Counted from the stretch's first letter, positions 16,812-26,867 are shown. The stretch is 64,000 nt of DNA from Paraburkholderia sp. C35 (GCF_003121405.1 NZ_QBUY01000021.1:1-64000); one strand, 5' to 3'. The notes: generated from the letters alone by a model not told the origin. Numbers and translations are program-made.

Positions 16812-18059
16812 TCATTTGACCTTCGCAGCAGCTGCCAGCTTGCGCACGCCTTCTTTCGCGTCTTCGTTCGAGTTCATGAAATTGGTCACGACATCGCTAA
16901 TCGCGCCCGCCGTCACAGGCGACTGCAATTCACCAAACGCCAGCGACGGCAGGAATCCGCCTGACTTGATCGTTGCCTGCTCATCGGCGCGCGATTTCTT
17001 GGCGCAGCTGTCGAACTTGTCCATCGACACATCCAGCCTCACGGGAATAGAACCCTTATAGAGACTGAACTGCTCCTGAAAATCCGGCGACATGATCGTC
17101 TTCGCCAGCGCAAGCTGGCCCGGCGTTGCGTCTTTCTGGCCGTGCTGCTGGAAGAACACGAAGGCGTCCGCCGTGTACGTGTACGCATTCGCGGTGCCGG
17201 GCGCGGCCGCGCAGACATAATCGACGTCCGCCTTCTTGTTCGCATTCGCGAACTCGCCTTTGGCCCAGTCGCCCATGAACTGCATGCCGCCCGACCCGGA
17301 AATCACCATTGCCGTCGCGAGATTCCAGTCGCGGCCGTGATAGCCCTTGTCGAAATACGTGCGGATCTTCTGCACCGTCTCGAACACCTGCACCATCTGC
17401 GGTGACGTCAATGTTTTCTGATCGAGATCGATCAGTGCCTTGCGATAGAAGTCCGTGCCTTGCGACAGCACCACCGTTTCCCAGATCGTCATATCCTGCC
17501 AAGGCTGACCGCCATGCGCGACGGGCGTGATACCTGCCGCGCGGAACTTGTCGGCGAGCGCGAAGAACTCCGGCCAGGTGGTGGGCGGTTTGCCGCCGAC
17601 CTTGTCGAGATCGGACTTGTTGATCCACAGCCAGTTGATCCGATGCACGGAGAACGGTGCCGCCACATAGTGGCCGCCTGCCTTCATCGCCGTGTCGATC
17701 TGCGCGGGGATATTGGCCTTCCAGTCGGTCGCGGACTTGTCGATGGTGACGAGGGTGCCCTGCTCGGCCCAGTCCTGAATCAGCGGCCCCTTGATCTGCG
17801 CAGCCGAAGGCGCGTTACCCGAGATCACCTGGGTCTTCAGGGCAGTCATGGCCGCCGCGCCCGCGCCGCCTGCGATGGCGAAGTCTTTCCACTCGTAGCC
17901 CTGTTTGCTCATGTCGTCCTTGAGCACGCGGATCGCCTTCGATTCGCCACCCGACGTCCACCAGTGCAGCACCGAAAGCTGCTCGGCGGCGACGGCGCCC
18001 TGCATGCCGGCGATAAGCAAAGCGGCAGCCGTCGCCACCGATGTCAGTGATCGTTTCAT
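16812..18059 (-). CDS. carbohydrate ABC transporter substrate-binding protein
   Basis: This 415-residue protein is an extracellular solute-binding protein of the sugar-uptake type (family 1). It has a signal peptide (about 1-24, MKRSLTSVATAAALL... ending VAAEQ), then LSVLHWWTSGGESKAI, typical of glucose/mannose- and glycerol-phosphate-binding proteins, and aromatic residues characteristic of a sugar pocket (HGGQPWQDMTIWE). The start at 18059 is preceded by GGAG at a suitable distance; an upstream extension in the same frame lacks support. No permease or ATPase gene is adjacent, which is unusual for this class. It lies between the DUF1479 and aldo/keto reductase genes. Confidence 0.85.
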   Translation of the reverse strand: MKRSLTSVATAAALLIAGMQGAVAAEQLSVLHWWTSGGESKAIRVLKDDMSKQGYEWKDFAIAGGAGAAAMTALKTQVISGNAPSAAQIKGPLIQDWAEQGTLVTIDKSATDWKANIPAQIDTAMKAGGHYVAAPFSVHRINWLWINKSDLDKVGGKPPTTWPEFFALADKFRAAGITPVAHGGQPWQDMTIWETVVLSQGTDFYRKALIDLDQKTLTSPQMVQVFETVQKIRTYFDKGYHGRDWNLATAMVISGSGGMQFMGDWAKGEFANANKKADVDYVCAAAPGTANAYTYTADAFVFFQQHGQKDATPGQLALAKTIMSPDFQEQFSLYKGSIPVRLDVSMDKFDSCAKKSRADEQATIKSGGFLPSLAFGELQSPVTAGAISDVVTNFMNSNEDAKEGVRKLAAAAKVK

Positions 18060-18147
18060 TGCAGTCTCCGAATTTTTCTTTATGGATTCGGCAACGCACA
18101 CGCCGTCATGGCGACCGCGCATGCGTGCCTGTTTCAACTACCGTCAA

Positions 18148-19392
18148 CTACAGATCAAAACCGAGTTGTGCCTTGCCAAGCGATGTCAGATCGCCGGCTG
18201 TCGCGCGGCCCGTGAAATCGGTTTCGAAATGATCGGTGGGGAAATCGGGCGGGCTTTCGCCCTTCAGGAAGCTCGGTAACTGGCGCTTCAGATAGGCATC
18301 GTTCTTTGCGCAGCCAGGCACCGAGGCGATGTACATCACATTGCTGTAACCCGCGCCCTTGTGCTCGTCTTCGACGGCATGGATCACGTCGCTATGCCAG
18401 AACACCGTGTCGCCCGCTTCCATTTTCGGAATCGACGACAAGGCTTCGAACAGCGGCGCATGAAATTCCGGCTTGATGGACAGCGCGCGTCCCGGCATCG
18501 CGCCGCACAGGTCGTCGTCGGCGACATCGTCCTGAAGCGCGCGCAGCAGGATATACACCATCGAATTGGCAATGGGCACGAGTTGCAGCGTGCCGTCGCC
18601 CGGACCTTGCGGCGTCAGCGCCGTCCAGCCCTGGAACGTGCGGAACATCGAGCAGACAGCAGGCGACGCAATCTCTTCGACATCGGTGCGGAAGGCGGCG
18701 TCGAACGCATCGTAGTCGCGCCAGTTGCCCGCAAACACATGGCGATACACCTTGCGGAAATTGCTTTCGATCCAGCGTTCGACGGAGCCGCCATCGCAAT
18801 GCGCGGACAGGCCGAGCGATGCCGAACCCGGCGGCCGGCGGCGCAGACGGTCGGCATAGACAGGCACATGCTCGGGATCGAAGTGCACGCGGCCGTCGCT
18901 TTCGTTGCGCCAGAGCTTGTTGAGGAACACGCGCGCCGTCGTCAGCGCTACCGACTCGCGCGCCAGCACCTGCGGCTTCGACCAGTACACGCCGTAGATC
19001 TGCGGCTTGCTCGACGCCAGCTGGCCGAAGTATTTGTCTTCCGCGCGGGTTTCGAGGCGCTTGTCGAGGTTGTTGCGCTCGACGTAGCTGGCGATCTCGT
19101 CGTCCCAGCCTTCCACGAGCGCACGCGGAAACACATTGCGGATCACACACGCGCCGCGTGCCTTGACGAGCGCAATCTGCTCCGCGCTCACACGCTGTTC
19201 GGCGATGTCGGAGAACGCAATTTCGGGGATCACGTTTTCGCCGCGGTCGCGCTGCGCGGCAATGCGCTTCGCTTCTTCGCTGATGGCCGCTTCGACTTCG
19301 GCGAACACTTCCCGATAGTTCGGCAGCGCCGCGCGAAGCTCTTTTTTTGCCTGCCGGATCGCACCCGGCAAGTCGTCGATTACCAGCGCCAT
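18148..19392 (-). CDS. DUF1479 family protein, probable Fe(II)/2-oxoglutarate dioxygenase
   Basis: This 414-residue protein matches DUF1479 (YbiU-like) along its length. A putative iron-binding HxD (SAHCDGGSVERW, near 210) and a distal His (VFWHSDVIHAVED, near 350) fit the jelly-roll iron/2-oxoglutarate oxygenase fold inferred for the family; the substrate is unknown. The ATG at 19392 is chosen because GGAG lies six bases upstream; the in-frame ATG at 19404 has no ribosome-binding site. It is the first gene of a minus-strand unit with the sugar-binding protein and aldo/keto reductase, and diverges from an AraC regulator, so it may hydroxylate or dealkylate a carbohydrate-related compound. That link is inference. 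Confidence 0.82.
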   Translation of the reverse strand: MALVIDDLPGAIRQAKKELRAALPNYREVFAEVEAAISEEAKRIAAQRDRGENVIPEIAFSDIAEQRVSAEQIALVKARGACVIRNVFPRALVEGWDDEIASYVERNNLDKRLETRAEDKYFGQLASSKPQIYGVYWSKPQVLARESVALTTARVFLNKLWRNESDGRVHFDPEHVPVYADRLRRRPPGSASLGLSAHCDGGSVERWIESNFRKVYRHVFAGNWRDYDAFDAAFRTDVEEIASPAVCSMFRTFQGWTALTPQGPGDGTLQLVPIANSMVYILLRALQDDVADDDLCGAMPGRALSIKPEFHAPLFEALSSIPKMEAGDTVFWHSDVIHAVEDEHKGAGYSNVMYIASVPGCAKNDAYLKRQLPSFLKGESPPDFPTDHFETDFTGRATAGDLTSLGKAQLGFDL

Positions 19393-19499
19393 GATCGTCT
19401 CCATATGTATTTCGTGTCCGGTAGCATATGCCGCGCGAGTCGGCCTTAGTGATACTATTCGGGCAATTACTTTGCTTTTTCAGCCACAAACCAGCGACC

Positions 19500-20474
19500 A
19501 TGAAACCAGCCTACGAACATGTCGAGTTCGGCGACGACTGTTCCGTCCGGGTTTACCATCGGCGGCTGCCGCGCATTCCGTTCGAGTGGCATCACCACCC
19601 GGAGTACGAGTTGACTCTGACCATGAACAGCCACGGCAAGCGCTACATTGGCGACTCGGTCAGCGACTACGAAGCGGAAGATCTCGTGCTGGTGCCGCCC
19701 GATCTGCCGCACACGTGGGCATCGAACCGGTCGGTCGATGCGTCGGCGCCGCAGGTGGCTATCGTGATCTGGTTCGACGGCGACTGGGCGCGGCGCATGG
19801 CGGATTGCTGCCGTGAATACGAGCCGCTGCGCAAGCTGTTGCGCAGAGCCGCGAGCGGTCTCGCATTCGATCCGCCTGCAGGGGAATGGATGCGCGGCCG
19901 GCTGGAGACGTTGTTGTCGAACGTGCCGCGCGAACGGCTCGGCACGGCACTCGATATTCTCTGCACACTCGCCGACTCGCCGGGCCACCCGCTTGCGTCG
20001 CCGAGCGCCTTCAATCAGACCAGCACCGGCCCGTCGGGCCATGAACCCGAGCGGATCAATCGCGTACTGTCGATCATCGACGCGCGCTTTGCCGAACCGC
20101 TGAAGCTGTCGGAGCTTTGCGCGGCGGCCAGCCTGTCGGAACGCACGCTCACGCGCTATTTCGTGCAGCACATCGGCGAGAGTGTCGGGCGCTACATTGC
20201 GCGCGTGCGCATCGGGCATGCGTGCCGGATGCTGGCCGATACGTCCTTGCCTGTTGCCGTTATCGCGGCGCGATCGGGGTTTGCGAACGTGGCCAATTTC
20301 AACCGGCAGTTCAAGGCGGCGCGGCAAGCCACGCCCGCCGAGTATCGTCAGCAGTTCCTCGCCGCAGGATCAGCCGATCAGGCTGCTGCCGCCCGGCTGA
20401 CCGAGCGTTCTCCTTCGTTGCAAAGGAAGCGGAAACCACCGCGCGGAAAAGACGGCGAAGCGGACGCGGGATAG
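19500..20474 (+). CDS. AraC-family transcriptional regulator
   Basis: This 324-residue regulator has an N-terminal cupin with sugar-regulator-like residues (EWHHHPEYELTLTMNSHGKRYIGD; VLVPPDLPHTWASNR) and a C-terminal AraC DNA-binding domain at about 180-285 (LKLSELCAAASLSERTLTRYF; IAARSGFANVANFNRQFKAARQATPAEYR). The tail after 290 is basic and low-complexity. The start is the ATG at 19500, which gives the usual N-terminus; the frame extends upstream without support. It is divergent from the DUF1479 operon, separated by 107 bases, and is the likely regulator of it. Confidence 0.87.
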   Translation: MKPAYEHVEFGDDCSVRVYHRRLPRIPFEWHHHPEYELTLTMNSHGKRYIGDSVSDYEAEDLVLVPPDLPHTWASNRSVDASAPQVAIVIWFDGDWARRMADCCREYEPLRKLLRRAASGLAFDPPAGEWMRGRLETLLSNVPRERLGTALDILCTLADSPGHPLASPSAFNQTSTGPSGHEPERINRVLSIIDARFAEPLKLSELCAAASLSERTLTRYFVQHIGESVGRYIARVRIGHACRMLADTSLPVAVIAARSGFANVANFNRQFKAARQATPAEYRQQFLAAGSADQAAAARLTERSPSLQRKRKPPRGKDGEADAG

Positions 20475-20508
20475 TCGATCACGTCCGCGTCGCGTAGCCG
20501 GTTCGGCT

Positions 20509-21072
20509 TCAGATGCTGTCAGCCTTGTACCATTTCGGATGAAACGCCTTGACGATCGGACCGTCCGTTCTGAGCGCGTGGCAGCCGTCAAGCTGAAACG
20601 GCCGCTCGGTCGCGCTGGCGTTGAGTTCTTCGCTCATGGTCTGAAACGCAGCCGTGGCGACTGCGCCGATCAGTTCGGTCATGTGCGTGCAGCCGTTCAC
20701 GCCACCGAACAGGCTTCGTGCCTCGCGCATGAAGCCCGCCCCGAGTTTCATGCCTTTGAGCTTGCCATAGCTGACTGCAATCGCATCACAGTAGCCGGCG
20801 TAGGGAATGGTCATCGACTCTACATGCACGTCCCGTATGACGAAGTCGATGCCGATGGTGATACGCAGCAGCATCTCGTGAATCGGCTGCCCTGCCTTCA
20901 CGAATACGCCGTGCGACGCGCGATCATAGGATTTGGTGTCGCGCAGATGCCCTTCGATGTCGTACAGGCCGTCCGCGCGCCGATAACCCTGCAACGCGAT
21001 GTTCCGCGTATGCAGCGGCATGCGGTCCTGATCGCGGGCGTCCTGTAGCGCCGGAGGCGACACCTCGCTCAC
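20509..21072 (-). CDS. DUF2889 domain-containing protein
   Basis: This 187-residue protein matches DUF2889, with blocks such as [14 protein letters not shown] near 38, [21 protein letters not shown] near 65 and the conserved [19 protein letters not shown] near 135. The family has no established function but recurs beside aromatic and acyl-CoA catabolism genes. Its ATG overlaps the etfA stop codon in an ATGA arrangement, so it is translated as the last gene of the long acyl-CoA operon. No signal peptide or membrane segment is seen. Confidence 0.85.
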   Translation of the reverse strand: MSEVSPPALQDARDQDRMPLHTRNIALQGYRRADGLYDIEGHLRDTKSYDRASHGVFVKAGQPIHEMLLRITIGIDFVIRDVHVESMTIPYAGYCDAIAVSYGKLKGMKLGAGFMREARSLFGGVNGCTHMTELIGAVATAAFQTMSEELNASATERPFQLDGCHALRTDGPIVKAFHPKWYKADSI

Positions 21073-22001
21073 AGTTCGCTCACGAATTCCGGCACCACAG
21101 CGAACAGATCGCCCACGAGACCGTAATCGGCGACGCTGAAAATCGGCGCTTCTTCGTCCTTGTTGATGGCAACGATCACCTTCGAGTCCTTCATGCCGGC
21201 CAGATGCTGGATCGCGCCCGAGATACCGACGGCAATATACAGTTGCGGCGCGACGATCTTGCCAGTTTGACCGACCTGATAATCGTTCGGCACGTAGCCG
21301 GCATCGACGGCTGCGCGCGATGCGCCCAGTGCTGCTTGCAGTTTGTCTGCCAGCGGTTCGAGCACCTTCGTGTAGTTCTCGCCGCTGCCCAGACCGCGGC
21401 CACCCGAAACAATAATGTTCGCCGACGTCAGTTCCGGACGATCCAGCTTCGTCACTTCGCGGCTCACGAACTGCGAGATGCCTGCGTCAGCGGCTGCTTC
21501 GACCTTTTCGACCGCTGCGCTGCCACCTTCCGCTGCAACCGCATCGAAGCCCGTAGCGCGCACCGTGACGACCTTGATCGAATCTTGCGATTGCACGGTT
21601 GCGATCGCGTTGCCTGCGTAGATCGGGCGCTCGAACGTATCGGCGCTCACAACCGCCGTGATCTCGCTGATCTGCGCGACGTCGAGCTTCGCGGCGATAC
21701 GCGGCGCAATGTTCTTGCCGTAAGCCGTTGCTGGCGCGAGGATGTGCGAATAGTCCTTCGCGATGTTCAGCACCGTCGCTTCGACGTTTTCCGCGAGGCC
21801 TTCGGCGAGTTGCGGCGCGTCAGCCAGCAGCACTTTCGCTACGCCAGCAACTTTCGCAGCCGCATCAGCCGCGCTTTGTGCGTTGTGGCCAGCGACCAGC
21901 ACGTGCACATCGCCACCGATCTTCCGCGCGGCAGCAACCGTATTCAGCGTCGCTGCCTTGAGCGCCGCGTTGTCATGTTCAGCAATGACGAGAATAGCCA
22001 T
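21069..22001 (-). CDS. etfA: electron transfer flavoprotein alpha subunit
   Basis: This 310-residue protein has the ETF alpha N-terminal domain ([35 protein letters not shown]) and the strongly conserved C-terminal FAD-binding domain, with [17 protein letters not shown] near 198, [21 protein letters not shown] near 240 and [30 protein letters not shown], here beginning GISGAIQ. With EtfB it carries electrons from an acyl-CoA dehydrogenase to the quinone pool through ETF:quinone oxidoreductase. It follows etfB by 14 bases. Its presence in an operon with an acyl-CoA dehydrogenase suggests a dedicated acceptor for that enzyme, although it may also be the general housekeeping pair. Confidence 0.95.
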   Translation of the reverse strand: MAILVIAEHDNAALKAATLNTVAAARKIGGDVHVLVAGHNAQSAADAAAKVAGVAKVLLADAPQLAEGLAENVEATVLNIAKDYSHILAPATAYGKNIAPRIAAKLDVAQISEITAVVSADTFERPIYAGNAIATVQSQDSIKVVTVRATGFDAVAAEGGSAAVEKVEAAADAGISQFVSREVTKLDRPELTSANIIVSGGRGLGSGENYTKVLEPLADKLQAALGASRAAVDAGYVPNDYQVGQTGKIVAPQLYIAVGISGAIQHLAGMKDSKVIVAINKDEEAPIFSVADYGLVGDLFAVVPEFVSEL

Positions 22002-22015
22002 ACCGTGAATCCCCT

Positions 22016-22765
22016 TTACAGAACCTTGGCTTCGTTCTTGAGCTTGTCGACCAGCGTCTTCACGTCGGCCACCTTCACACCAGCCGAGCGCTTCGGCGGC
22101 TCGCTGACCTTCCGCGTCTTGAGACGCGGCGTAACGTCGACGCCCAGGTCTTCCGGCTTCACGATTTCGAGCGGCTTCTTTTTCGCCTTCATGATGTTCG
22201 GCAGCGTGACGTAGCGCGGCTCGTTCAGGCGCAGATCGGTCGTGACCACGGCGGGCAGCGTCAACGACAGCGTCTCCGCGCCGCCATCGATTTCACGCGA
22301 CACCGTCGCCTTGCCGTCTGCCACGACAACCTTCGATGCAAAAGTAGCCTGCGGCAAATCCGCCAGCGCAGCCAGCATCTGGCCGGTCTGGTTCGAATCG
22401 TCGTCGATCGCCTGCTTGCCAAGAATGACGAGCGAAGGTTGCTCCTTATCGACCAGCGCCTTCAGCAACTTCGCCACAGCCAACGGCTGCAGATCTTCCG
22501 CCGACTCGACCAGCACCGCCCGATCCGCGCCAATCGCCAGCGCCGTGCGCAATGTCTCCTGACACTGCGCAACGCCGCACGACACGGCGATAACCTCGCT
22601 GGCAACACCCGCTTCCTTCAGGCGCACGGCTTCTTCAACCGCAATCTCGTCGAACGGATTCATCGACATCTTCACGTTCGCAATGTCGACGCCCGTGCCA
22701 TCCGATTTCACGCGGACTTTCACGTTGTAATCGACTACCCGTTTCACTGGAACCAGAACCTTCAT
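22016..22765 (-). CDS. etfB: electron transfer flavoprotein beta subunit
   Basis: This 249-residue protein begins [23 protein letters not shown] and contains the family signature region [21 protein letters not shown] and the AMP-binding loop [21 protein letters not shown]. The ATG at 22765 gives the normal length; the frame stays open upstream into the lyase gene without a better start. It forms the ETF heterodimer with the next gene. Its ribosome-binding region includes GAGAGAAAGG just before the ATG. It follows the CitE-like lyase gene after 46 bases. Confidence 0.95.
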   Translation of the reverse strand: MKVLVPVKRVVDYNVKVRVKSDGTGVDIANVKMSMNPFDEIAVEEAVRLKEAGVASEVIAVSCGVAQCQETLRTALAIGADRAVLVESAEDLQPLAVAKLLKALVDKEQPSLVILGKQAIDDDSNQTGQMLAALADLPQATFASKVVVADGKATVSREIDGGAETLSLTLPAVVTTDLRLNEPRYVTLPNIMKAKKKPLEIVKPEDLGVDVTPRLKTRKVSEPPKRSAGVKVADVKTLVDKLKNEAKVL

Positions 22766-22811
22766 CCTTTCTCTCTCCGATGGCCGCGTGTTGATACGCG
22801 TCTCTAAACGC

Positions 22812-23621
22812 TCACGCGGCCTGAATTCGCTTCGCACGATCGACGATCGGCTTGTCGACCAGTTTTCCATCCACCGAAATCGCGCCGCGCGGATTCTCCG
22901 CGAGCGCCGCCAGCACGCGCGCCGCCCATGCGCGCTCGGCCTCGCTCGGCGCGAAGCCGCCATTCACGGCATCGACCTGCTTCGGATGAATGCATAGCTT
23001 GCCGCCGAAACCGAAGCGGCGCGCATCGAGCACATCGGCCGCGAGCAGTTGCGCGTCATCGGTGGCGAGCGTCACGCCGTCGATGGGCGCCGGCAGTCCC
23101 GCAAAGCGCGACTCGATCACGAACTGCGAACGCACGTAATCCAGTTCACGCCCGCTTCCGTCGATACCCGCATCGACGCCGAAATCGAACGATCCAAACG
23201 CCAGCCGCGCGACGCCCTTGCAATGCGCCACCTCGCGCAACCGCACGACGCCAGCGACGCTTTCCACCAGCGCGATCAGTTGCGCGCCGTCCGCGCTGCG
23301 TGCGGCGACATCGGCGAGTTGCAGCGCGTCTTCTGCTTTCGGCACCATCACACGTTGCACGCCTGCCGCACGCAGCATCGCGACATCGTCCTCGTGCCAC
23401 GGCGTACCGAATGCATTGACGCGCACGACGATCCGCGCACGGTCGGCATCGGCGAGACCGGCACGCAGCCACGTGGCGATCTGATCGCGCGCATCCGTTT
23501 TCGCATCGATGGCCACGGCATCTTCGAGATCGATGACGACCTGATGCGCGGATGTGGCAACGGCCTTGGCAAAGCGCTCCGGACGGTCGCCCGGAACGAA
23601 CAGATAGCTGCGTGCAATCAT
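22812..23621 (-). CDS. HpcH/HpaI-family CoA ester lyase (CitE-like; candidate citramalyl-CoA lyase)
   Basis: This 269-residue TIM-barrel protein starts [20 protein letters not shown] and carries CitE-family blocks: [29 protein letters not shown] with the conserved Lys, [22 protein letters not shown] and [12 protein letters not shown]. Such enzymes split 3-hydroxy-acyl-CoA esters, for example citramalyl-CoA to acetyl-CoA and pyruvate, or malyl-CoA to acetyl-CoA and glyoxylate. With the CoA-transferase and MaoC hydratase of the same operon it fits the last step of itaconate breakdown. It starts 19 bases after the GntR gene. The exact CoA ester is inferred from context. Confidence 0.85.
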   Translation of the reverse strand: MIARSYLFVPGDRPERFAKAVATSAHQVVIDLEDAVAIDAKTDARDQIATWLRAGLADADRARIVVRVNAFGTPWHEDDVAMLRAAGVQRVMVPKAEDALQLADVAARSADGAQLIALVESVAGVVRLREVAHCKGVARLAFGSFDFGVDAGIDGSGRELDYVRSQFVIESRFAGLPAPIDGVTLATDDAQLLAADVLDARRFGFGGKLCIHPKQVDAVNGGFAPSEAERAWAARVLAALAENPRGAISVDGKLVDKPIVDRAKRIQAA

Positions 23622-23640
23622 GCAAGATCCCGTGAAGGCT

Positions 23641-24465
23641 TCAGGTGCCCGTCCATCCACGCTGGAAGGTTTCGGAGTAGCTGAAGCGCTCGGCGGGATG
23701 AATGCTGATCGATGCCTCGACCACTTCGCCCCGCCGGTTGATATAGCGGCGCAACAGCCAGAGCGCCGGCGCACGCGCCTTCGCATTGACGATACGCGCG
23801 ATGTCGGCGGTCAGCGCGACCGCCTTGATTTCCTGCTGAACCTGCGTGATCTGCTCGCCGAACTGCTGCTCGATCATCGTGAAGATAGGCGTATGCGGCT
23901 GATCCTCGATGCCCGTCAGCGAGCGGAACGCCGGCTGGATATACACCTCCGTATGACATATCGGATCGACGCTTTCAGGCGAACGGCGGATGCCTTCCAG
24001 CCGAAGCCATGTTTCGCCCGGCTTCGCCTGCAGCATCGCGCACAGCGATGCGTCGGAGACTTCCACCGTCTCTTTCTTCAGTATCTGCAGCACCGTATCG
24101 GCCGTGTATCGATGCAGATCGCTCAACTCCTGCATCACCTGCCGATAGCTGCCTTCGGCGCTAACCGCCTTGACCGTCGTTCCGACGCCTGCCTGACGGA
24201 CCACCATGCCCAGTTGCACGAGTTGCTTGACGGCCTCGCGGACCGTCGAGCGGCTCGCGCCGAACTGCTCGCACAGTTCGAACTCGGTGGGAATGGTCGA
24301 GCCGACGGGAAAGCGTCCGCTTTGAATTTCGTTGATGAGCGTCTGCGCCAGTTGCATGTAGCGAGGCTGCTGACCGAGCACGTTAACCATCTTTTGCACG
24401 CACGATGAAGGATTGACGAACGGATCCGCCCGCTGCGCCTCATCGTGCGTGGCCAGAATGGTCAT
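23641..24465 (-). CDS. GntR-family transcriptional regulator, HutC subfamily (UTRA domain)
   Basis: This 274-residue regulator has a GntR winged helix at about 35-100 (INEIQSGRFPVGSTIPTE; FGASRSTVREAVKQLVQLGM) and a UTRA ligand-binding domain covering about 115-265 (ETWLRLEGIRRSPESVDPICHTEVYI; LLRRYINRRGEVVEASISIHPAERFSY). Its ATG overlaps the stop codon of the CoA-transferase gene (ATGA), so it is encoded inside the operon it most likely controls. A palindrome of the GntR type lies at 30300-30317 just upstream of the first gene. HutC-type proteins are usually repressors released by a pathway intermediate; autoregulation is therefore expected. An internal Met at residue 26 is an alternative start. 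Confidence 0.88.
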   Translation of the reverse strand: MTILATHDEAQRADPFVNPSSCVQKMVNVLGQQPRYMQLAQTLINEIQSGRFPVGSTIPTEFELCEQFGASRSTVREAVKQLVQLGMVVRQAGVGTTVKAVSAEGSYRQVMQELSDLHRYTADTVLQILKKETVEVSDASLCAMLQAKPGETWLRLEGIRRSPESVDPICHTEVYIQPAFRSLTGIEDQPHTPIFTMIEQQFGEQITQVQQEIKAVALTADIARIVNAKARAPALWLLRRYINRRGEVVEASISIHPAERFSYSETFQRGWTGT

Positions 24466-25652
24466 TGCACGACACCGCCTTCGCGCAGCCCGGCGATCCG
24501 ATCAGCATCGTAACCGAGTTCGGCCAGAAGCCTGGCGTTGTCTTGCCCCAGTTCGGGCGCGGCGCGCATCGGCAGCGGCTCGTCGACGCGCACGGGCGCC
24601 GCCACGCCACGGATTTTTCCGAAGCGCGGATGCTCGGCATCGACGACGCTTTCACGTTCGGCGACGAACGGATTCTCGAGCGCCTCGCGGATGTCGTAGA
24701 CGGGCGCGGCGGGCACGCGGCCACCCAGCCGTTCCATCCACTCCGCCGTGGTGGCGCGCGACAGCGCTGCATCGAGTTCGCGCTCGACCAGATCGCGGTT
24801 CGCCAGACGCGCCTTGAAGCTGGAGAAACGTTCGTCGGTGACCCATGACGGACGGTCGAGCATCTCGGCCAGCACGCCCCAGAACTTTTCCTTGTTGCAC
24901 ATCAGGAAAATCCAGCCGTCTTTCGTCTTATACAACTGGCTCGGCGTCAGCGACGGGTGCGCGGAACGCCGGTCGCGGCCTGTCACCACATCGCCGTTCA
25001 GATACCACGTCGCAACATAAGCGAGGTTATGCAGCGCCACGTCGAACAGGCTGGTGTCGAGATCGCGCCCGATGCCCGTCGCGCGTGCCTGCACGAGACC
25101 TGCAAGCAAGGCCATTGCGGCGGTCGTGCCCGTCATCAGATCGATGATCGACAGGCCGAAGCGCGCGGGCGGCGCATCGGGTTCGCCCGTCACCGACAGA
25201 TAGCCCGCTTCCGCCTGCATCAGATAGTCGTAACCGGGCCACGACGCGCGGCTACCTGTGCGGCCATATGCGGACAGATGCGCGCACACGATGGCCGGGT
25301 TCGCCTCTTTCAACTGGTCGTACGTCACGCCCAGCTTCACAGGCAGATCGCCGCGCAGATTGTTGAACACGGCGTCGGCCGTCTTGACCAGATCGAGCAG
25401 CACTTCGCGCCCTTCCGGTTTCTTCAGGTCGAGCGTCAGACTGCATTTGTTGCGGTTGAACGCCTCGAAGAAATGGCTATCGCCTTCACCGAAAAAGTGC
25501 GGCCCGACACTGCGGCCCACGTCGCCGCCTTCGCGGAAATTCTCGATCTTGATCACTTCCGCGCCGAGATCGGCGAGATGTTGCGTGGCGAACGGGCCCG
25601 CGCCGTATTGTTCGACGGCGACGATGCGCACGCCGGAAAGTGGCAGGCTCAT
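24462..25652 (-). CDS. class III CoA-transferase (CaiB/BaiF family; candidate itaconate CoA-transferase)
   Basis: This 396-residue protein is a formyl-CoA transferase-like enzyme: LSGVRIVAVEQYGAGPFATQHLADLGAEVIKIE at the N-terminus, FNRNKCSLTLDLKKPEGRE, AYGRTGSRASWPGYDYLMQAEAG, and the expected catalytic aspartate at residue 171 (LSIIDLMTG). It should move CoA from a donor such as succinyl-CoA to a carboxylic acid, activating the pathway substrate. Four-base overlaps with both the acyl-CoA dehydrogenase gene upstream and the GntR gene downstream indicate tight coupling. The Pseudomonas aeruginosa itaconate CoA-transferase belongs to the same class; that specific substrate is a hypothesis here. 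Confidence 0.88.
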   Translation of the reverse strand: MSLPLSGVRIVAVEQYGAGPFATQHLADLGAEVIKIENFREGGDVGRSVGPHFFGEGDSHFFEAFNRNKCSLTLDLKKPEGREVLLDLVKTADAVFNNLRGDLPVKLGVTYDQLKEANPAIVCAHLSAYGRTGSRASWPGYDYLMQAEAGYLSVTGEPDAPPARFGLSIIDLMTGTTAAMALLAGLVQARATGIGRDLDTSLFDVALHNLAYVATWYLNGDVVTGRDRRSAHPSLTPSQLYKTKDGWIFLMCNKEKFWGVLAEMLDRPSWVTDERFSSFKARLANRDLVERELDAALSRATTAEWMERLGGRVPAAPVYDIREALENPFVAERESVVDAEHPRFGKIRGVAAPVRVDEPLPMRAAPELGQDNARLLAELGYDADRIAGLREGGVVQ

Positions 25653-26836
25653 GCAGGGTTCCTCGCAATCAGCATCTTCGCGATGATCAGGCGCTGCATC
25701 TCATTGGTGCCCTCGCCGATGGTCAGCAGCGGTGCATCGCGATACAGCCGCTCGACGTTGTATTCCTTCGAATAGCCGTACGCGCCGTGAATGCGCATCG
25801 CTTCCATGCTGTTTTCTACGGCGGCTTCTGTCGCGAAGTACTTGGCCATGCCCGCTTCCATGTCGCAGCGCAGGCCCTTGTCGTAGGCACGCGCGGCGGA
25901 ATCGGTCAGGAGACGCGCGGCTTCGACACGCGTAGCCATTTCGCCGAGCTTCAGCGCAATCGCCTGATGCTCGCAGATCGGCTTGCCGAACGTCTTGCGT
26001 TGCTGCGAGTACGACACGGCTTCATCGAGCGCAGCCTGTGCGACGCCCACACCGCGCGCCGCCACGTTGATACGGCCCAGTTCCAGACCGCTCAGAATCT
26101 GCTTGAGTCCCAAGCCTTCTTCGCCGCCGATCACACGCGAAACAGGCACGCGGAAATCCGTGAAGGTCAGTTCACACGTATCGATGCCTTTATAGCCGAG
26201 CTTCTGCAACTGACGGCTCACTTCGTAACCCGGCCCTTTCTCGACGATCAGCAGGCTCATGCCTTTATGACGCGGCTGCGCATCGGGATCGGTCTTCACC
26301 AGCAGCGCGAGAATGTTGCCGTACTTGCTGTTGGTGATCCACGTCTTGCTGCCGTTCACCACATACTCGTCGCCATCGCGCTTCGCGACGGTGCGGATCG
26401 CCTGCAGATCGGTGCCGCAATCCGGCTCCGTCAGCCCGATGCCGCCGCGCAGTTCGCCCGTCGCCATGCGCGGCAGGAACTCACGCTTCTGCGCTTCCGT
26501 GCCGTTACGCTGGATCGTCATCGCCATGATCAGATGCGAATTGATGATGCCGCTCACCGACATCCACACGGCAGAAATACGGTCGACGATCTTCGCGTAA
26601 GTCGACGTCGACAGCCCGAGGCCGCCGTACTCCGTCGCGATCAGACAGCCGAACAGGCCCATCTCCTTCATCTTCTCGACGATCTCGTGCGGGTATTCAT
26701 CTTTTGCATCGAGGTCGTGCACATAGGGTTTGACTTCCGTCTTCAGGAAGCGGTCGAGCATGTCGAGAATCAGCGTTTCGTTCTCGGCGTATTCGTTCGC
26801 ATCCTGTTGCGGGTCGATGTCGATCGTGGCCATCAT
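25649..26836 (-). CDS. acyl-CoA dehydrogenase
   Basis: This 395-residue flavoenzyme has the full acyl-CoA dehydrogenase layout, with FGCLIATEYGGLGLS near 72, GIGLTEPDCGTDLQAIRT near 132 (FAD and substrate contact), WITNSKYGNI, QQRKTFGKPICEHQA near 267 and the probable catalytic Glu375 in TIGEGTNE. It oxidises an acyl-CoA to the 2,3-enoyl-CoA and passes electrons to ETF, encoded further along the same operon. Its stop overlaps the start of the CoA-transferase gene by four bases. In an itaconate-type cluster it could act on a methylsuccinyl-CoA- or glutaryl-CoA-like ester; the preferred substrate is not readable from the sequence. Confidence 0.92.
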   Translation of the reverse strand: MMATIDIDPQQDANEYAENETLILDMLDRFLKTEVKPYVHDLDAKDEYPHEIVEKMKEMGLFGCLIATEYGGLGLSTSTYAKIVDRISAVWMSVSGIINSHLIMAMTIQRNGTEAQKREFLPRMATGELRGGIGLTEPDCGTDLQAIRTVAKRDGDEYVVNGSKTWITNSKYGNILALLVKTDPDAQPRHKGMSLLIVEKGPGYEVSRQLQKLGYKGIDTCELTFTDFRVPVSRVIGGEEGLGLKQILSGLELGRINVAARGVGVAQAALDEAVSYSQQRKTFGKPICEHQAIALKLGEMATRVEAARLLTDSAARAYDKGLRCDMEAGMAKYFATEAAVENSMEAMRIHGAYGYSKEYNVERLYRDAPLLTIGEGTNEMQRLIIAKMLIARNPA

Positions 26837-26867
26837 TTCTCCTGGTGTTGCCTGTTCATTGAACTCG

